Source: Pseudomonadales bacterium
Lineage (GTDB): Bacteria > Pseudomonadota > Gammaproteobacteria > Pseudomonadales > Azotimanducaceae
Length of the DNA stretch: 64,000 bases
Direction of reading: 5' to 3'
Assembly: GCA_016779325.1 (NCBI GenBank)
Contig: JADHNU010000002.1
Coordinates: 55,702 to 119,701 of the forward strand
Numbering within the stretch: position 1 is the first letter of the stretch; each line of letters starts with the position of its first letter. The notes beneath the pieces are model-generated. The model searched no databases and had not been told where the DNA came from. It worked only from the letters and a program-made list of their open reading frames with translations. A program made the translations under genes and the position numbers. Below, piece after piece: positions 28,566 through 37,973 of this stretch.

Positions 28566-29355
28566 GCGAGAGGGTATCGGCAATGTGTTGATCTTTGCCG
28601 TCGCCGTATGCCTTGTCTGTTCCGTCCTGGTCTCCGGCGCGGCGGTGGCGCTCAAGCCGGTGCAGAAGGCCAATCGGGTCCTAGACCAAAAGAAGAACGT
28701 GCTCATTGCCGCTGGGGTGCTGGAGGAAGGTGCCACCACCGATGCGGCGGGGCGGGGTGTTGAGGCGCTCTTCGCGGACTTCGAAACCCGAGTGGTGGAT
28801 CTGCGGACGGGCGAGTACGCGGACGACATCGACGCGCAAAGCTTCGATCAACTTCGTAGCGCGGCCGACCCGAGCCGGTCCACGGCCCTGGCCACGGGGG
28901 AAGACCCGGCAACGATTAAGCGCTTGGAGCACTACGGGCTCGTCTACCTAAAGCGCGATAGCGCAGGCACCGTCGAGACGGCCGTACTCCCCATCCGAGG
29001 CTATGGTCTTTGGGGCACGCTCTACGGCTATCTCGCCCTTGATAGCGATCTCGAAACGGTGGCGGGTATTGGCTTCTATCAACACCAGGAAACGCCGGGG
29101 CTCGGGGGCGAGGTTGAGAACCCGCGCTGGAAGTCCCAGTGGGCGGGGCTAAGCCTTTTTGATGACGCCGGGGCCCCAGCGGTCGCCCTCGTGAAGGGTA
29201 AGGCGCCGGAAGGCAGCGACGCCCGAAGCCACCAGGTGGACGCGCTTTCGGGCGCGACCATGACCAGCCGGGGCGTGCAAAACCTGGTGAATTTCTGGGT
29301 TGGGGACCGGGGCTACGGCGCCTGGCTCGAAAACATGCGGGGAGGGCGCGTCTAG
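28552..29355 (+). CDS. nqrC: Na+-NQR subunit C
   Basis: The 267-residue subunit has one N-terminal membrane helix ([23 protein letters not shown]) and a periplasmic FMN domain. The flavin is attached by ApbE to the Thr in [14 protein letters not shown] near residue 240. [14 protein letters not shown] is the conserved FMN-domain segment. The ATG at 28552 lies inside the end of nqrB and follows GCGGAGGA. Confidence 0.95.
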   Translation: MSQPKREGIGNVLIFAVAVCLVCSVLVSGAAVALKPVQKANRVLDQKKNVLIAAGVLEEGATTDAAGRGVEALFADFETRVVDLRTGEYADDIDAQSFDQLRSAADPSRSTALATGEDPATIKRLEHYGLVYLKRDSAGTVETAVLPIRGYGLWGTLYGYLALDSDLETVAGIGFYQHQETPGLGGEVENPRWKSQWAGLSLFDDAGAPAVALVKGKAPEGSDARSHQVDALSGATMTSRGVQNLVNFWVGDRGYGAWLENMRGGRV

Positions 29356-29357
29356 CC

Positions 29358-30020
<663 letters not shown>

Positions 30021-30629
30021 ATGGAGTACTACCTTAGCCTCTTTGTGCGGGCCGTCTTTATCGACAACATGGCCCTCACCTTCTTCCTGGGCATGTGCAC
30101 CTTTATTGCGATCTCGAAGAAGATCAGCACGGCCGTGGGCCTGGGCATCGCCGTGGTGGTGGTACTGGGAATCACCGTGCCGGTGAACAATCTGATCTAT
30201 CAGCACCTCCTGCGGGAAGGGGCGCTTAGCTGGGCCGGTTACCCAGGCGTTGATTTGTCCTTTTTAGGTTACCTGTCCTACATCGGCGTGATTGCGGCAC
30301 TGGTGCAAATTCTGGAGATGTTCCTCGATAAGTATGTGCCGGCCCTCTACAACGCGCTCGGCGTCTTCCTGCCCTTGATCACGGTGAACTGCGCGATCCT
30401 GGGCGCCTCGCTCTTCATGGTGGAGCGGGACTACACCTTCGCGGAAAGCGCCGTCTTTGGGCTGGGCGCCGGGGTGGGCTGGATGCTTGCGATAACGGCT
30501 CTGGCCGGCGTGCGGGAGAAGCTGAAGTACAGCGATGTCCCGGAAGGGCTTCGCGGCCTGGGCATCACCTTCATCAGCGTGGGTTTGATTTCCCTGTGCT
30601 TTATGTCCTTCGGCGGCATCGATCTCTAG
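30021..30629 (+). CDS. nqrE: Na+-NQR subunit E
   Basis: The 202-residue six-helix subunit starts [20 protein letters not shown] and carries the Cys motifs [12 protein letters not shown] and [12 protein letters not shown], the partner iron ligands to NqrD. It starts directly after the nqrD stop. It ends 74 bases before nqrF, the only long gap in the operon. Confidence 0.96.
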   Translation: MEYYLSLFVRAVFIDNMALTFFLGMCTFIAISKKISTAVGLGIAVVVVLGITVPVNNLIYQHLLREGALSWAGYPGVDLSFLGYLSYIGVIAALVQILEMFLDKYVPALYNALGVFLPLITVNCAILGASLFMVERDYTFAESAVFGLGAGVGWMLAITALAGVREKLKYSDVPEGLRGLGITFISVGLISLCFMSFGGIDL

Positions 30630-30669
30630 TGAGGCCGAGGGCGACTAAAACCGGGCGCAGCGTGGAACC

Positions 30670-30689
30670 TGCCAGCCCCTAGGCTGGCA
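30670..30689 (+). promoter_or_regulatory. Intra-operon hairpin between nqrE and nqrF
   Basis: TGCCAGCC-CCTA-GGCTGGCA is a perfect 8-bp stem with a 4-base loop just before the nqrF ribosome site (GGAGAGAAAG). There is no T-run, so termination is unlikely. It may stabilise or mark a processing point and adjust nqrF output. Confidence 0.55.
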
Positions 30690-30703
30690 AAACGGAGAGA
30701 AAG

Positions 30704-31933
30704 ATGGATTCAACGATTGTTCTGGGCGTAGTGATGTTCACCGGTACGGTGGTTGCGCTGGTGGCCGTGATCCTCATGGCCCGGGCCAAGCTGGTGAGCG
30801 CCGGCGATGTCACCCTGAACATCAACGGTGAGAAGTCCGTGACCGTGCCAGCGGGCGGCAAGCTCCTGGGCACGCTGGCCGAGCAGGGCATTTACCTTTC
30901 CTCAGCCTGCGGCGGCGGCGGTTCCTGCGGCCAGTGCCGGTGCCAGGTCCTCGACGGCGGCGGCTCCATGCTGTCCACGGAGGAGGGGCACTTCACGCGC
31001 TCCGAAGCGCGGGAGGACTGGCGCCTCTCCTGCCAGGTGGCCGTAAAGCAAGATATGACGATCCACGTCCCGGAGGATGCCTTTGGCGTCCAGCGCTGGG
31101 AGTGCACGGTCGAGTCCAACGACAACGTGGCCACCTTCATCAAGGAGCTGGTGCTTAAGTTGCCGGAAGGCGCCAACGTGGATTTCCGGGCCGGGGGCTT
31201 CGTTCAGCTGGAAATCCCGCCCTACGCCATGAGCTACGAAAAGGACATCGACGTCCAACCCAAGTTTCGCGAGGATTGGGACAAGTTCAAGATCTGGCGT
31301 TACACCTCCAAGGTGACCGATACGACTATTCGCGCCTACTCCATGGCGAACTATCCGGAAGAGCGGGGCGTGCTGAAGTTCAACATCCGGGTTGCCACGC
31401 CGCCGCCGGGCCGCGACGACGTGCCCGCAGGGAAGATGTCGTCCTACGTGTTCTCGCTGAAGCCCGGGGACAAGGTGACGGTTTTCGGGCCTTACGGTGA
31501 CTTCTTCGTGAAGGACACGCCGAATGAAAAGATTTGGATTGGTGGCGGGGCCGGCATGGCGCCGCTCCGGTCCCATATCTTCGATGAGCTCAAGCGGAAG
31601 GAAAACTCGACAAATAAAATGAGTTTTTGGTACGGCGCGCGGAGCCTTAAGGAGATGTTTTACGTCGAGGATTTCGACTCTCTCGACGAGCGCTTTGATA
31701 ACTTCAACTGGCATGTGGCGCTGTCGGACCCCATGCCCGAAGATAACTGGGATGGGCTGACGGGCTTCATCCACAATGTCGTATACGAGCAGTATCTAAA
31801 GGATCATCCGGCGCCTGAGGATTGCGAGTACTACCTGTGCGGGCCTCCGCCCATGGTGGCCGCCGTGCTCAAGATGCTTGATGACCTGGGCGTCGAACCC
31901 GAGAACATCCTTCTCGACGACTTCGGCGGCTAA
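30704..31933 (+). CDS. nqrF: Na+-NQR subunit F (NADH dehydrogenase)
   Basis: The 409-residue subunit is the NADH entry point. An N-terminal membrane helix ([18 protein letters not shown]) is followed by a 2Fe-2S domain with Cys69, Cys75, Cys78 and Cys110 ([11 protein letters not shown] ... LSC). Then come an FAD domain ([11 protein letters not shown]) and an NADH-binding domain ([21 protein letters not shown]). A strong terminator follows. Neither apbE nor nqrM, the usual maturation genes, lies downstream. Confidence 0.97.
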   Translation: MDSTIVLGVVMFTGTVVALVAVILMARAKLVSAGDVTLNINGEKSVTVPAGGKLLGTLAEQGIYLSSACGGGGSCGQCRCQVLDGGGSMLSTEEGHFTRSEAREDWRLSCQVAVKQDMTIHVPEDAFGVQRWECTVESNDNVATFIKELVLKLPEGANVDFRAGGFVQLEIPPYAMSYEKDIDVQPKFREDWDKFKIWRYTSKVTDTTIRAYSMANYPEERGVLKFNIRVATPPPGRDDVPAGKMSSYVFSLKPGDKVTVFGPYGDFFVKDTPNEKIWIGGGAGMAPLRSHIFDELKRKENSTNKMSFWYGARSLKEMFYVEDFDSLDERFDNFNWHVALSDPMPEDNWDGLTGFIHNVVYEQYLKDHPAPEDCEYYLCGPPPMVAAVLKMLDDLGVEPENILLDDFGG

Positions 31934-31952
31934 TCTCCGGGGGGAGGTGTGG

Positions 31953-31995
31953 CGCCGGCGCCCCGGTGATTGGGGCGCTGGCGTTTCTTTTTTCT
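31953..31995 (+). terminator. Intrinsic terminator of the nqr operon
   Basis: A 12-bp stem with one G-T pair (arms 31953-31964 and 31972-31983, 7-base loop) is followed by TTTCTTTTTTCTCTCC. It stands 20 bases past the nqrF stop. Confidence 0.88.
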
Positions 31996-32038
31996 CTCCT
32001 CGCTCTTCTGCTTTAATGCGGGCAGAGGAGGGAACACC

Positions 32039-33622
32039 ATGACCACAACGCAAGCCCCGCAGGACTATCTCACCACGCTGGCCGCCGCCCAGCCCCATAA
32101 GCCGGCAATCATCGAAGATCTCCCCAGCGGCCAGGTGCGCATCTGGTCCTTTTCCGAATTCGAAGCGAATGCCTGTCGTCTCGCCCGCGTGCTCGCCGCG
32201 GAAGGGATTGGCGCTAAGGACCGCGTGATCTGGTGCGGTCAGAACTCTCCCTGGGTGGTGGCGCTCATGCACGCCGCCCGAAAGCTGGGGGCCGTGGCCG
32301 TCCCGCTGAACTATCGGCTAACGGCGGAAGAGGCGGCCTACGTGGTGGATAATTCCGATGCCACCGTGGCCTTTATCGACGCGGAACTTCAGCCGCTTTT
32401 TGAGGGACTGCGCGCCGAGGCGCCGAAGCTGAAGACGGTGCTGGTGTTCGACGCGGCGGTGCAGGGCGCGGCGGTCTCTTCGGGCCATCGGGACGCAGAG
32501 CCGCTCCTGGCTGCGGCAGACCCTACGCCCTTGCCCGCTGCGGCTGCGGCCGGGGGCACCATGATCTACACCTCCGGCACCACGGGGAAGCCCAAGGGGG
32601 CGGTGCGCTATGGCGGCGCCGATCCGGAGCAAACCCAGCGCATGATCGCCTTCTATGGCCTTCGCCCGGATGACGTTTATCTGACCACGGGGCCGCTTTA
32701 TCACTCCGGCCCAAGCGGCTTTATGGCCACGGGGCAACTGCTTGGGCAAACGGTGGTACTGCAGAAAAAGTTTGATGCGGAAGACTGGCTCCGACTGCTC
32801 TACAAATACAAGGCGACCAGCACCTTCTCGGCCCCGGCGCCGGTGCGTCTGATCTGCAATCTGCCTCCGGAGGTTATCGCCCGCTACGACCGCAGCAGCA
32901 TGCGGGTGATGATTGCCAATGCCGCGCCCTGGTCCTATGCCTTGAAGCTCATGTATCTCGACCACTTCCCCGAGGACTCGCTCTTCGAGGTCTATGGCTC
33001 CACGGAACTTGGGGTGAACGCCATTCTCCGGCCCGAATATCAGCGCAGTAAGAAGGGGTCCTGCGGGCAGCCGGCCCCGGGCTGTGAAATTCGCCTTTAC
33101 GACGAAGAGGGCCAAGTGGTGACGACGCCGCACAGGGAAGGGGAGCTTTTTGTGCGCAGCGCGAGCGTCTTCGACACCTATCACAAGGCCGAGGACAAGT
33201 TTCAGGAAGACCGGCGCGATGGCGAATGGCAAACCGTCGGAGACATCGCCTACTTCGACGAAGAGGGATTCTTTTACATCTGCGATCGAAAGAAGGACAT
33301 GATCATCTCCGGGGGGGTGAACATCTATCCCGCGGAAATTGAGGGCGCCCTCGAGCAGCACGGGGACATCGTTGACGTTGCCGTCTTTGGTATCCCCAGC
33401 GAAGAGTGGGGCGAGATGGTCCATGCGGAGGTGGTACAGCGCCCTGGGGCGAGCCTGACGGCGGACGCGGTGATGGCCTACGCCCGGGAACACCTTGCGG
33501 GCTACAAGGTGCCCCGGTCCGTGAAGTTCATCGAGGAAATCCCGCGTACGGGGACGGGGAAGATCCTCAAGCGAGAGCTGCGCAAACCCTACTGGGAGGG
33601 CCGAGCCTCCCGGGTGGGCTAG
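32039..33622 (+). CDS. Acyl-CoA ligase (AMP-forming)
   Basis: The 527-residue adenylate-forming enzyme has the P-loop MIYTSGTTGKPKGAVR near residue 178, the YGSTELGVN motif, the GDIAYFDEEGFFYICDRKKD hinge and the catalytic lysine region GTGKILKREL. It should activate a fatty or related carboxylic acid to its CoA thioester; chain length cannot be told. The ATG at 32039 follows GAGGAGGGA. It faces an operon with an enoyl-CoA hydratase and a Nudix hydrolase of the CoA-cleaving type, consistent with acyl-CoA metabolism. Confidence 0.88.
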   Translation: MTTTQAPQDYLTTLAAAQPHKPAIIEDLPSGQVRIWSFSEFEANACRLARVLAAEGIGAKDRVIWCGQNSPWVVALMHAARKLGAVAVPLNYRLTAEEAAYVVDNSDATVAFIDAELQPLFEGLRAEAPKLKTVLVFDAAVQGAAVSSGHRDAEPLLAAADPTPLPAAAAAGGTMIYTSGTTGKPKGAVRYGGADPEQTQRMIAFYGLRPDDVYLTTGPLYHSGPSGFMATGQLLGQTVVLQKKFDAEDWLRLLYKYKATSTFSAPAPVRLICNLPPEVIARYDRSSMRVMIANAAPWSYALKLMYLDHFPEDSLFEVYGSTELGVNAILRPEYQRSKKGSCGQPAPGCEIRLYDEEGQVVTTPHREGELFVRSASVFDTYHKAEDKFQEDRRDGEWQTVGDIAYFDEEGFFYICDRKKDMIISGGVNIYPAEIEGALEQHGDIVDVAVFGIPSEEWGEMVHAEVVQRPGASLTADAVMAYAREHLAGYKVPRSVKFIEEIPRTGTGKILKRELRKPYWEGRASRVG

Positions 33623-33631
33623 GGCTCAACC

Positions 33632-33656
33632 TTAAGGGGCGCTTAGCGCCCCTTAA
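33632..33656. terminator. Bidirectional terminator hairpin
   Basis: TTAAGGGGCGC-TTA-GCGCCCCTTAA is a perfect 11-bp stem with a 3-base loop between two convergent genes. A-T flanks on both sides suit termination in both directions. The loop TTA is the stop codon (TAA on the minus strand) of the enoyl-CoA hydratase gene. Confidence 0.75.
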
Positions 33657-34449
33657 AGTTTGCAGGGCGGCGCTCCATGAAGCTCGCAATACCTTCCTTG
33701 AAGTCTTCCGATTTAAACAGGGGCAGAAGCTGCAGGAACACGTGGTGCACGTGGTCGTTGAAGTTTTCATTCATGCCCATGCGCATCATGCGCTTCGAGG
33801 CCTGCACGGCCAGCGGCGCGTTCGCGCAGATTTCCTTGGCGAGGGCGCGCGCCTTGTCGGCCACCTCCGCCGCCGGCACGACGGTGGAAACCAACCCCAG
33901 CTCGAGGGATTCCGCCGCCGTGAGAGTGCGGCCCGTAAAAATCAGCTCCGCGGCCTTTGACCAGCCCAGAAGGCGGGGAAGAATCCAGGTGCCCCCGGAT
34001 TCCGGGACGATGCCTCGGGCCGTGAAAGCCGCCGCCATCTTTGCTTCCTCCGCCATGATGCGGATATCGCAGCCCAGTGCCATATCCATGCCGTAGCCTG
34101 CGGCGGAGCCGTTTAAGGCGCAGATCGTCGGCGTATCAAGGTTGTGCATGACCGTAGGCGGCGTCGCCCGCAGATCGAGGTTTGTGCTGTTGCCCGCATC
34201 CGACTCCCCCACCTTGCCGCTACGCAGGTCAAGGCCGGCGCAAAAGAAACGCCCTGAACCCGTGAAGATGATGCAGCGGACGTCCGGATCCCGGTCTGCT
34301 TTCAGGAAGAGTTCCGTCACCTGGTCGAGCATGACGCCAGAGATGGTGTTTTGGAGCGCCTCGCGATTGATGGTGATGGTGGCGATGTGCTCGCTGACCT
34401 CGTAGAGGACTTCGGGGGCGCTCGCGTTTTGAGCTTGTGCTTGGGACAT
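33643..34449 (-). CDS. Enoyl-CoA hydratase/isomerase family protein
   Basis: This 268-residue crotonase-fold protein has the oxyanion-hole segments FCAGLDLRS and ALNGSAAGYGMDMALGCDIR. The catalytic-region segment is ARGIVPESGGTWILPRLLG, with a Glu in the position of a hydratase catalytic Glu. The substrate is not predictable. It is the last of three minus-strand genes (LLM oxidoreductase, Nudix, hydratase) with 21-34-base gaps. The ribosome site is AAAGGAGAA. Confidence 0.88.
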   Translation of the reverse strand: MSQAQAQNASAPEVLYEVSEHIATITINREALQNTISGVMLDQVTELFLKADRDPDVRCIIFTGSGRFFCAGLDLRSGKVGESDAGNSTNLDLRATPPTVMHNLDTPTICALNGSAAGYGMDMALGCDIRIMAEEAKMAAAFTARGIVPESGGTWILPRLLGWSKAAELIFTGRTLTAAESLELGLVSTVVPAAEVADKARALAKEICANAPLAVQASKRMMRMGMNENFNDHVHHVFLQLLPLFKSEDFKEGIASFMERRPANFKGR

Positions 34450-34470
34450 GATGGCGGTTCTCCTTTACCC

Positions 34471-35265
34471 CTAGGGCATGCTGGTCATTTTTTCTTCAGA
34501 GAGTTTGTAACCGGCTTCCGGCGGAATGCACAGCCAGGTGCCGTCGTCGCGCTTTTCCGTCCAGGGCGTCACGGTGACGATGGGCTTGCCGGCGAAGGCG
34601 TCGATGAGGGCGCCGCAGCCGGCGAAACCGTCGAGAATCTCGATGTTGCGAAGCGTCGGGAAAATCACCGTACGCCGGCCGGCTTCCGCGTCGGCCAGGG
34701 CGCGCGCCGGCGTGAGCCACACGGAATCCACGGATTCGTGGCCGTCGTGGGCCAGCACCTGATCCGTCGGTGCGATGGCCAGGAAGAAGTGGGTGTCGAA
34801 GCGCTTCGGCATCATGGTGGGCGTCACCCAATGGGCAAAGCGGGTGAGGGCATCACAGGCAAGGCGCAGCTTCTCTTGCCGGAGGAAGGCCTTCAGGCTG
34901 AGCTCGCCTTTGTGGAGGGGGTCGCGAAAGCGGTCCAGGGCCGCCACCTCATCGCCGGAAAGGAGCGCCGTCTCGCCCTCCCGGCGGGCCAGTAGCACGC
35001 CCGCTTCCTCAAAGGCCTCCCGGATCGAACCAATCTCGATAGCCCGAAGCACGGGGTCCGCTGCGGCACCAAAGCACAGGGCCTCCAGCTCCGGGTCGTC
35101 GTCCTGCGCATCGACCTTTCCGCCGGGGAAAACCAGGGCCCCGGAGGCGAAGTCGATTTGATGGTGGCGGACGACCATGAACATCTCGGGCCCCGCAGTG
35201 CCCTCTCGCAGGAGGACGATGGTGCCCGCGGGCACCGGGGGCTTGGGCGGATTGGTTTCACTCAC
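34471..35265 (-). CDS. Nudix hydrolase, NUDT19-like
   Basis: The 264-residue Nudix protein has a split Nudix box: GGKVDAQDDDPELEA, an insertion of about 20 residues, then SIREAFEEAGVLLA with the metal-binding Glu residues. That insertion is typical of the NUDT19/RP2-like group, whose mammalian member cleaves CoA and acyl-CoA. A role in CoA turnover would fit the neighbouring enoyl-CoA hydratase and acyl-CoA ligase. This functional link is inference. Confidence 0.82.
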   Translation of the reverse strand: MSETNPPKPPVPAGTIVLLREGTAGPEMFMVVRHHQIDFASGALVFPGGKVDAQDDDPELEALCFGAAADPVLRAIEIGSIREAFEEAGVLLARREGETALLSGDEVAALDRFRDPLHKGELSLKAFLRQEKLRLACDALTRFAHWVTPTMMPKRFDTHFFLAIAPTDQVLAHDGHESVDSVWLTPARALADAEAGRRTVIFPTLRNIEILDGFAGCGALIDAFAGKPIVTVTPWTEKRDDGTWLCIPPEAGYKLSEEKMTSMP

Positions 35266-35299
35266 ATCGGGTTCCTTCTGTCAGACATGCTTTCAGGAT

Positions 35300-36196
35300 C
35301 TAGCGGCCGGCGACGCGGCGCAAAAAGGTATCGAGGGCACGCTCCCGGTCTTCCCCCTGGCCGAGGGTGAAGTCGGGAACGATGAATTCGTCGACGCCCG
35401 CAGCCGCATAGGCGTGGAGCTGATCGCGGAGCGCTTCAGGGGTGCCCACGAGTTTTGGCATGGGGCTGGGCGCGTTGCGCCAGCGCTCAAGCGCTGTGGC
35501 ATCGTCACTCATGAAAATGAGGGCCTGGGCGGAGCGATGGATTTCCGAGGGGTCTCTCCCCAGATCTCGGCAGTGGGCCTCGAGCACCGCACCCTTGTGG
35601 GCGAGGATGTCCGGCGTACCCCAAACGTTCCATTCATCGGCCCACTGGGCGGCGATGCGGAGGGTGACTTTCTCGCCGCCGCCGCCAATGAGGAGGGGCA
35701 GGGGGCTCTGCAGCGGTTTTGGCTCGAGGCTCGCGCCGCTTAAGGTGTAGTAGGTGCCTGCAAAGTCCGACTGGGCCTGGGTAAAAAGACTTTTGATCAC
35801 GGCGCAGGCTTCATCCAAGCGCGCCAGCCGTTCCCCCACGGTGTAAAACGGCATGCCGTACTGGCGATGTTCGTTTTCCTGCCATCCCGCCCCGAGGCCC
35901 AGCACCATGCGACCGCCGCTGATGTGGTCGAGCGTGGCGGCCATCTTTGCCAGGACCGCCGGATGGCGATAGGTATTACCGCAGACGAGCGTTCCCAGGC
36001 GAAGGCGAGGCACGGCTATGGCCAGAGCGCTCAGGGTCGTCCAACATTCGGGCCAGGGCACGGAGGTGTCCTCGGCGTTGGGCATGAAGTGGTCCGCATA
36101 CCAAAGGCCATCGAAGCCGGCGGCCTCGGCATAGCGCGCTAGGGCCTGCACGGTGGCAAAGGGCTGGGCCGGATTCGGCCATAGGCTAATTTTCAT
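35300..36196 (-). CDS. LLM-class flavin-dependent oxidoreductase
   Basis: The 298-residue luciferase-like TIM-barrel protein starts MKISLWPNPAQPFATVQALA and contains GFDGLWYADHFMP, LGLGAGWQENEHRQYGMPF and PLPLLIGGGGEKVTLRIAAQ. These are motifs of the F420/FMN-dependent LLM family. Cofactor and substrate cannot be decided from sequence. The start at 36196 was chosen over an upstream in-frame codon because the family begins with MKIS-like strands. It heads the three-gene minus-strand operon. Confidence 0.85.
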   Translation of the reverse strand: MKISLWPNPAQPFATVQALARYAEAAGFDGLWYADHFMPNAEDTSVPWPECWTTLSALAIAVPRLRLGTLVCGNTYRHPAVLAKMAATLDHISGGRMVLGLGAGWQENEHRQYGMPFYTVGERLARLDEACAVIKSLFTQAQSDFAGTYYTLSGASLEPKPLQSPLPLLIGGGGEKVTLRIAAQWADEWNVWGTPDILAHKGAVLEAHCRDLGRDPSEIHRSAQALIFMSDDATALERWRNAPSPMPKLVGTPEALRDQLHAYAAAGVDEFIVPDFTLGQGEDRERALDTFLRRVAGR

Positions 36197-36265
36197 CTTT
36201 CTCCCCCTCTCCTCACCCCCTAAGCTACCAGAAAAGCGCCAAGGCGCACCCATAGGAGAGCCGTC

Positions 36266-36547
36266 ATGTCCGCCCTTGCGGCGATCGAGGTGAGCTATCA
36301 CCTCTCCGGTTGCCGGTCCCTAAAGGAGCGGCGTAGCCGCCTCCAGCCCCTTCTAGACCGCCTCGGGCGCCAGCGTCACCTTGCGCTCTGCCTTCTGCCT
36401 GGGGATAACCCGAAGGCCGCCCAGCTCACCCTGGCCGTGCTCGGAGCCGATCGAACGACCCTACAGCGGCGTCTCGATGCCGTACTGCGTTCCCTTGAAG
36501 ACGACGTGGATGCGGTGGTCTTGGCGCTCGATCACGAACTGCTTTGA
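36266..36547 (+). CDS. DUF503-family small protein
   Basis: The 93-residue protein shows the DUF503 pattern: a first beta strand (LAAIEVSYHLSG), CRSLKERRSRLQPLLDRL and later QLTLAVLGADRTTLQRRLDAVLRSLE. The family (YlxP-like) is small and of unclear role. Firmicute members sit near rbfA. Here it is followed by a DUF3080 lipoprotein gene whose ATG overlaps its stop (TGATG). TAGGAGAG precedes the ATG. Confidence 0.78.
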   Translation: MSALAAIEVSYHLSGCRSLKERRSRLQPLLDRLGRQRHLALCLLPGDNPKAAQLTLAVLGADRTTLQRRLDAVLRSLEDDVDAVVLALDHELL

Positions 36548-37614
36548 TGCGCGCACGCTCGCTTTCCGGTGTGCTCCTCGCGCTGGCCCTCCTGGTGGGG
36601 TGCAGCGCTGAAGCCCCTCCCAAGGCCTATGTCACGCGCCTTGCGGATGCGCTCGAGCTTGATGCGCCTTCGCCGCCCCCCCTTCGTGCCTGGCCCCGTC
36701 GCCGGCTTCGTGAGGCGACGCTGCCTGCGGAGAAAACCGATTTGCTGCATTTCCTGTCTCTTCAGGCCTGCGGCCTGGGCGCTGTGCTCGGGGAACGTAA
36801 TGGGGCGCTGGGCCGCGTCATGCGGGCTCCGGAGCGCCTTCGCTACGAGGTGCGCTTCGCGGCAGGGGCCAAGGCGTGCCTGAGGGGACTGGAAGGCGCT
36901 GAGCAGGCGGACTTGGCGGCGCTGCTGGCGCGGAAGCGCGCAGGGGCGCCGAGGGTCCTCTGGAACGCAACCCTCGGCAGCGACGAGTGGGCGGCGCTCT
37001 ATGCGCTCGGCGCCGAGCGCTGGGCCCCGCCGGATCCCATGCTGTCGAACCAGGCGCTCGAGGCCCTCGCGCCCTGGCGGGAGCGGGCGCAGGTTCTTGC
37101 CGAGGACCCGGCGGCGTGGGAGGCACTGGCCGCGGCCGCGCAGTCGCCAGAAGCTTGGCACGCCCCCTGGGCCGCCTTGGCCACGGTGCGTTATCCGGGC
37201 CTGGCGTTTGCCCATCTTCAGCGTTTGACTTCTGCGCTGGAGGCGGCGGCGGCGCTCCTGGAGGCGCGGGAGGCGGTCCGTCCGCTGTGCCCCCAGGGGC
37301 GCCCCACGCCCCGGGGGCTGCGGGTGAATGCGGTGTTTCTTCGCTATTATGGGCAGGCGCTTCAGCCGGCCATGGCGGACCTTGAGCGGGGCTTGATCCC
37401 TTGGCTTGAGGTGACCGCCGAGTTGTGGGCGGTGCTGAAGGTCGGCGCCCCGGAGGATGCGCAGGGGGCGCTCGCAGCGTTCCTAGCGCCTGCTTCGCCC
37501 GGTCCCTGGCGGCGCTATCTTGCTGCTCGGGACGCGCATACCGCGGCTTGGCAGCGGGTTTTGGGGCAATGCCAATTGATGCCCGGGCGGCCGCGCCCCG
37601 AGGCTGAGGATTGA
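36547..37614 (+). CDS. DUF3080-family lipoprotein
   Basis: The 355-residue protein has a lipoprotein signal (SGVLLALALLVGC, Cys about residue 19) and a long helical, Ala/Leu/Arg-rich body. YVTRLADALELDAPSPPPLR followed by FLSLQACGLGAVLGERNGALGRV is the pattern I associate with DUF3080. The function is unknown. It should be anchored in the envelope. The ATG overlaps the DUF503 stop by one base. Confidence 0.78.
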   Translation: MRARSLSGVLLALALLVGCSAEAPPKAYVTRLADALELDAPSPPPLRAWPRRRLREATLPAEKTDLLHFLSLQACGLGAVLGERNGALGRVMRAPERLRYEVRFAAGAKACLRGLEGAEQADLAALLARKRAGAPRVLWNATLGSDEWAALYALGAERWAPPDPMLSNQALEALAPWRERAQVLAEDPAAWEALAAAAQSPEAWHAPWAALATVRYPGLAFAHLQRLTSALEAAAALLEAREAVRPLCPQGRPTPRGLRVNAVFLRYYGQALQPAMADLERGLIPWLEVTAELWAVLKVGAPEDAQGALAAFLAPASPGPWRRYLAARDAHTAAWQRVLGQCQLMPGRPRPEAED

Positions 37615-37616
37615 TC

Positions 37617-37973
37617 ATGCGATTTCTGCTCTTGCTGGCGCTCATCGGCGCGGTGTTCTGGGCGCTGCGGCGTAGCCTTGGGGAGCAGCGCCAGGCGCGC
37701 CTGGAACGGCTCGCGCTGCCTGGGACCTGGCGCGGCGAAGCTAGGGACGTGCTTCATTTGCAGGGTGCCGCCACGGGCGGCACCCTGCGGGAGCAGCGCG
37801 CCGATGGTTCGGAGCGGCGTGGTCACTGGCGCTGGGCCGGGGAAACGCTGGAGTTTCGCTTTGACGACGGCACGACCGAGCGCCTAGAAGTTCGAGTCTT
37901 CGGCGACCAGCGCCTTGGGCTGTATGGCGCTGGGCGAAAAAACCAGCTATTCGAACGGGTGCGTTCAGGCTGA
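37617..37973 (+). CDS. Small membrane-anchored protein of unknown function
   Basis: This 118-residue protein starts with a hydrophobic helix (MRFLLLLALIGAVFWALRR) and continues as a small beta-rich domain (GTWRGEARDVLHLQG, GHWRWAGETLEFRFDDG). I do not recognise the family; it could be a lipocalin-like or YcfL-like fold. It starts two bases after the DUF3080 gene and its 3' end overlaps the convergent symporter gene by nine bases. Confidence 0.65.
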   Translation: MRFLLLLALIGAVFWALRRSLGEQRQARLERLALPGTWRGEARDVLHLQGAATGGTLREQRADGSERRGHWRWAGETLEFRFDDGTTERLEVRVFGDQRLGLYGAGRKNQLFERVRSG

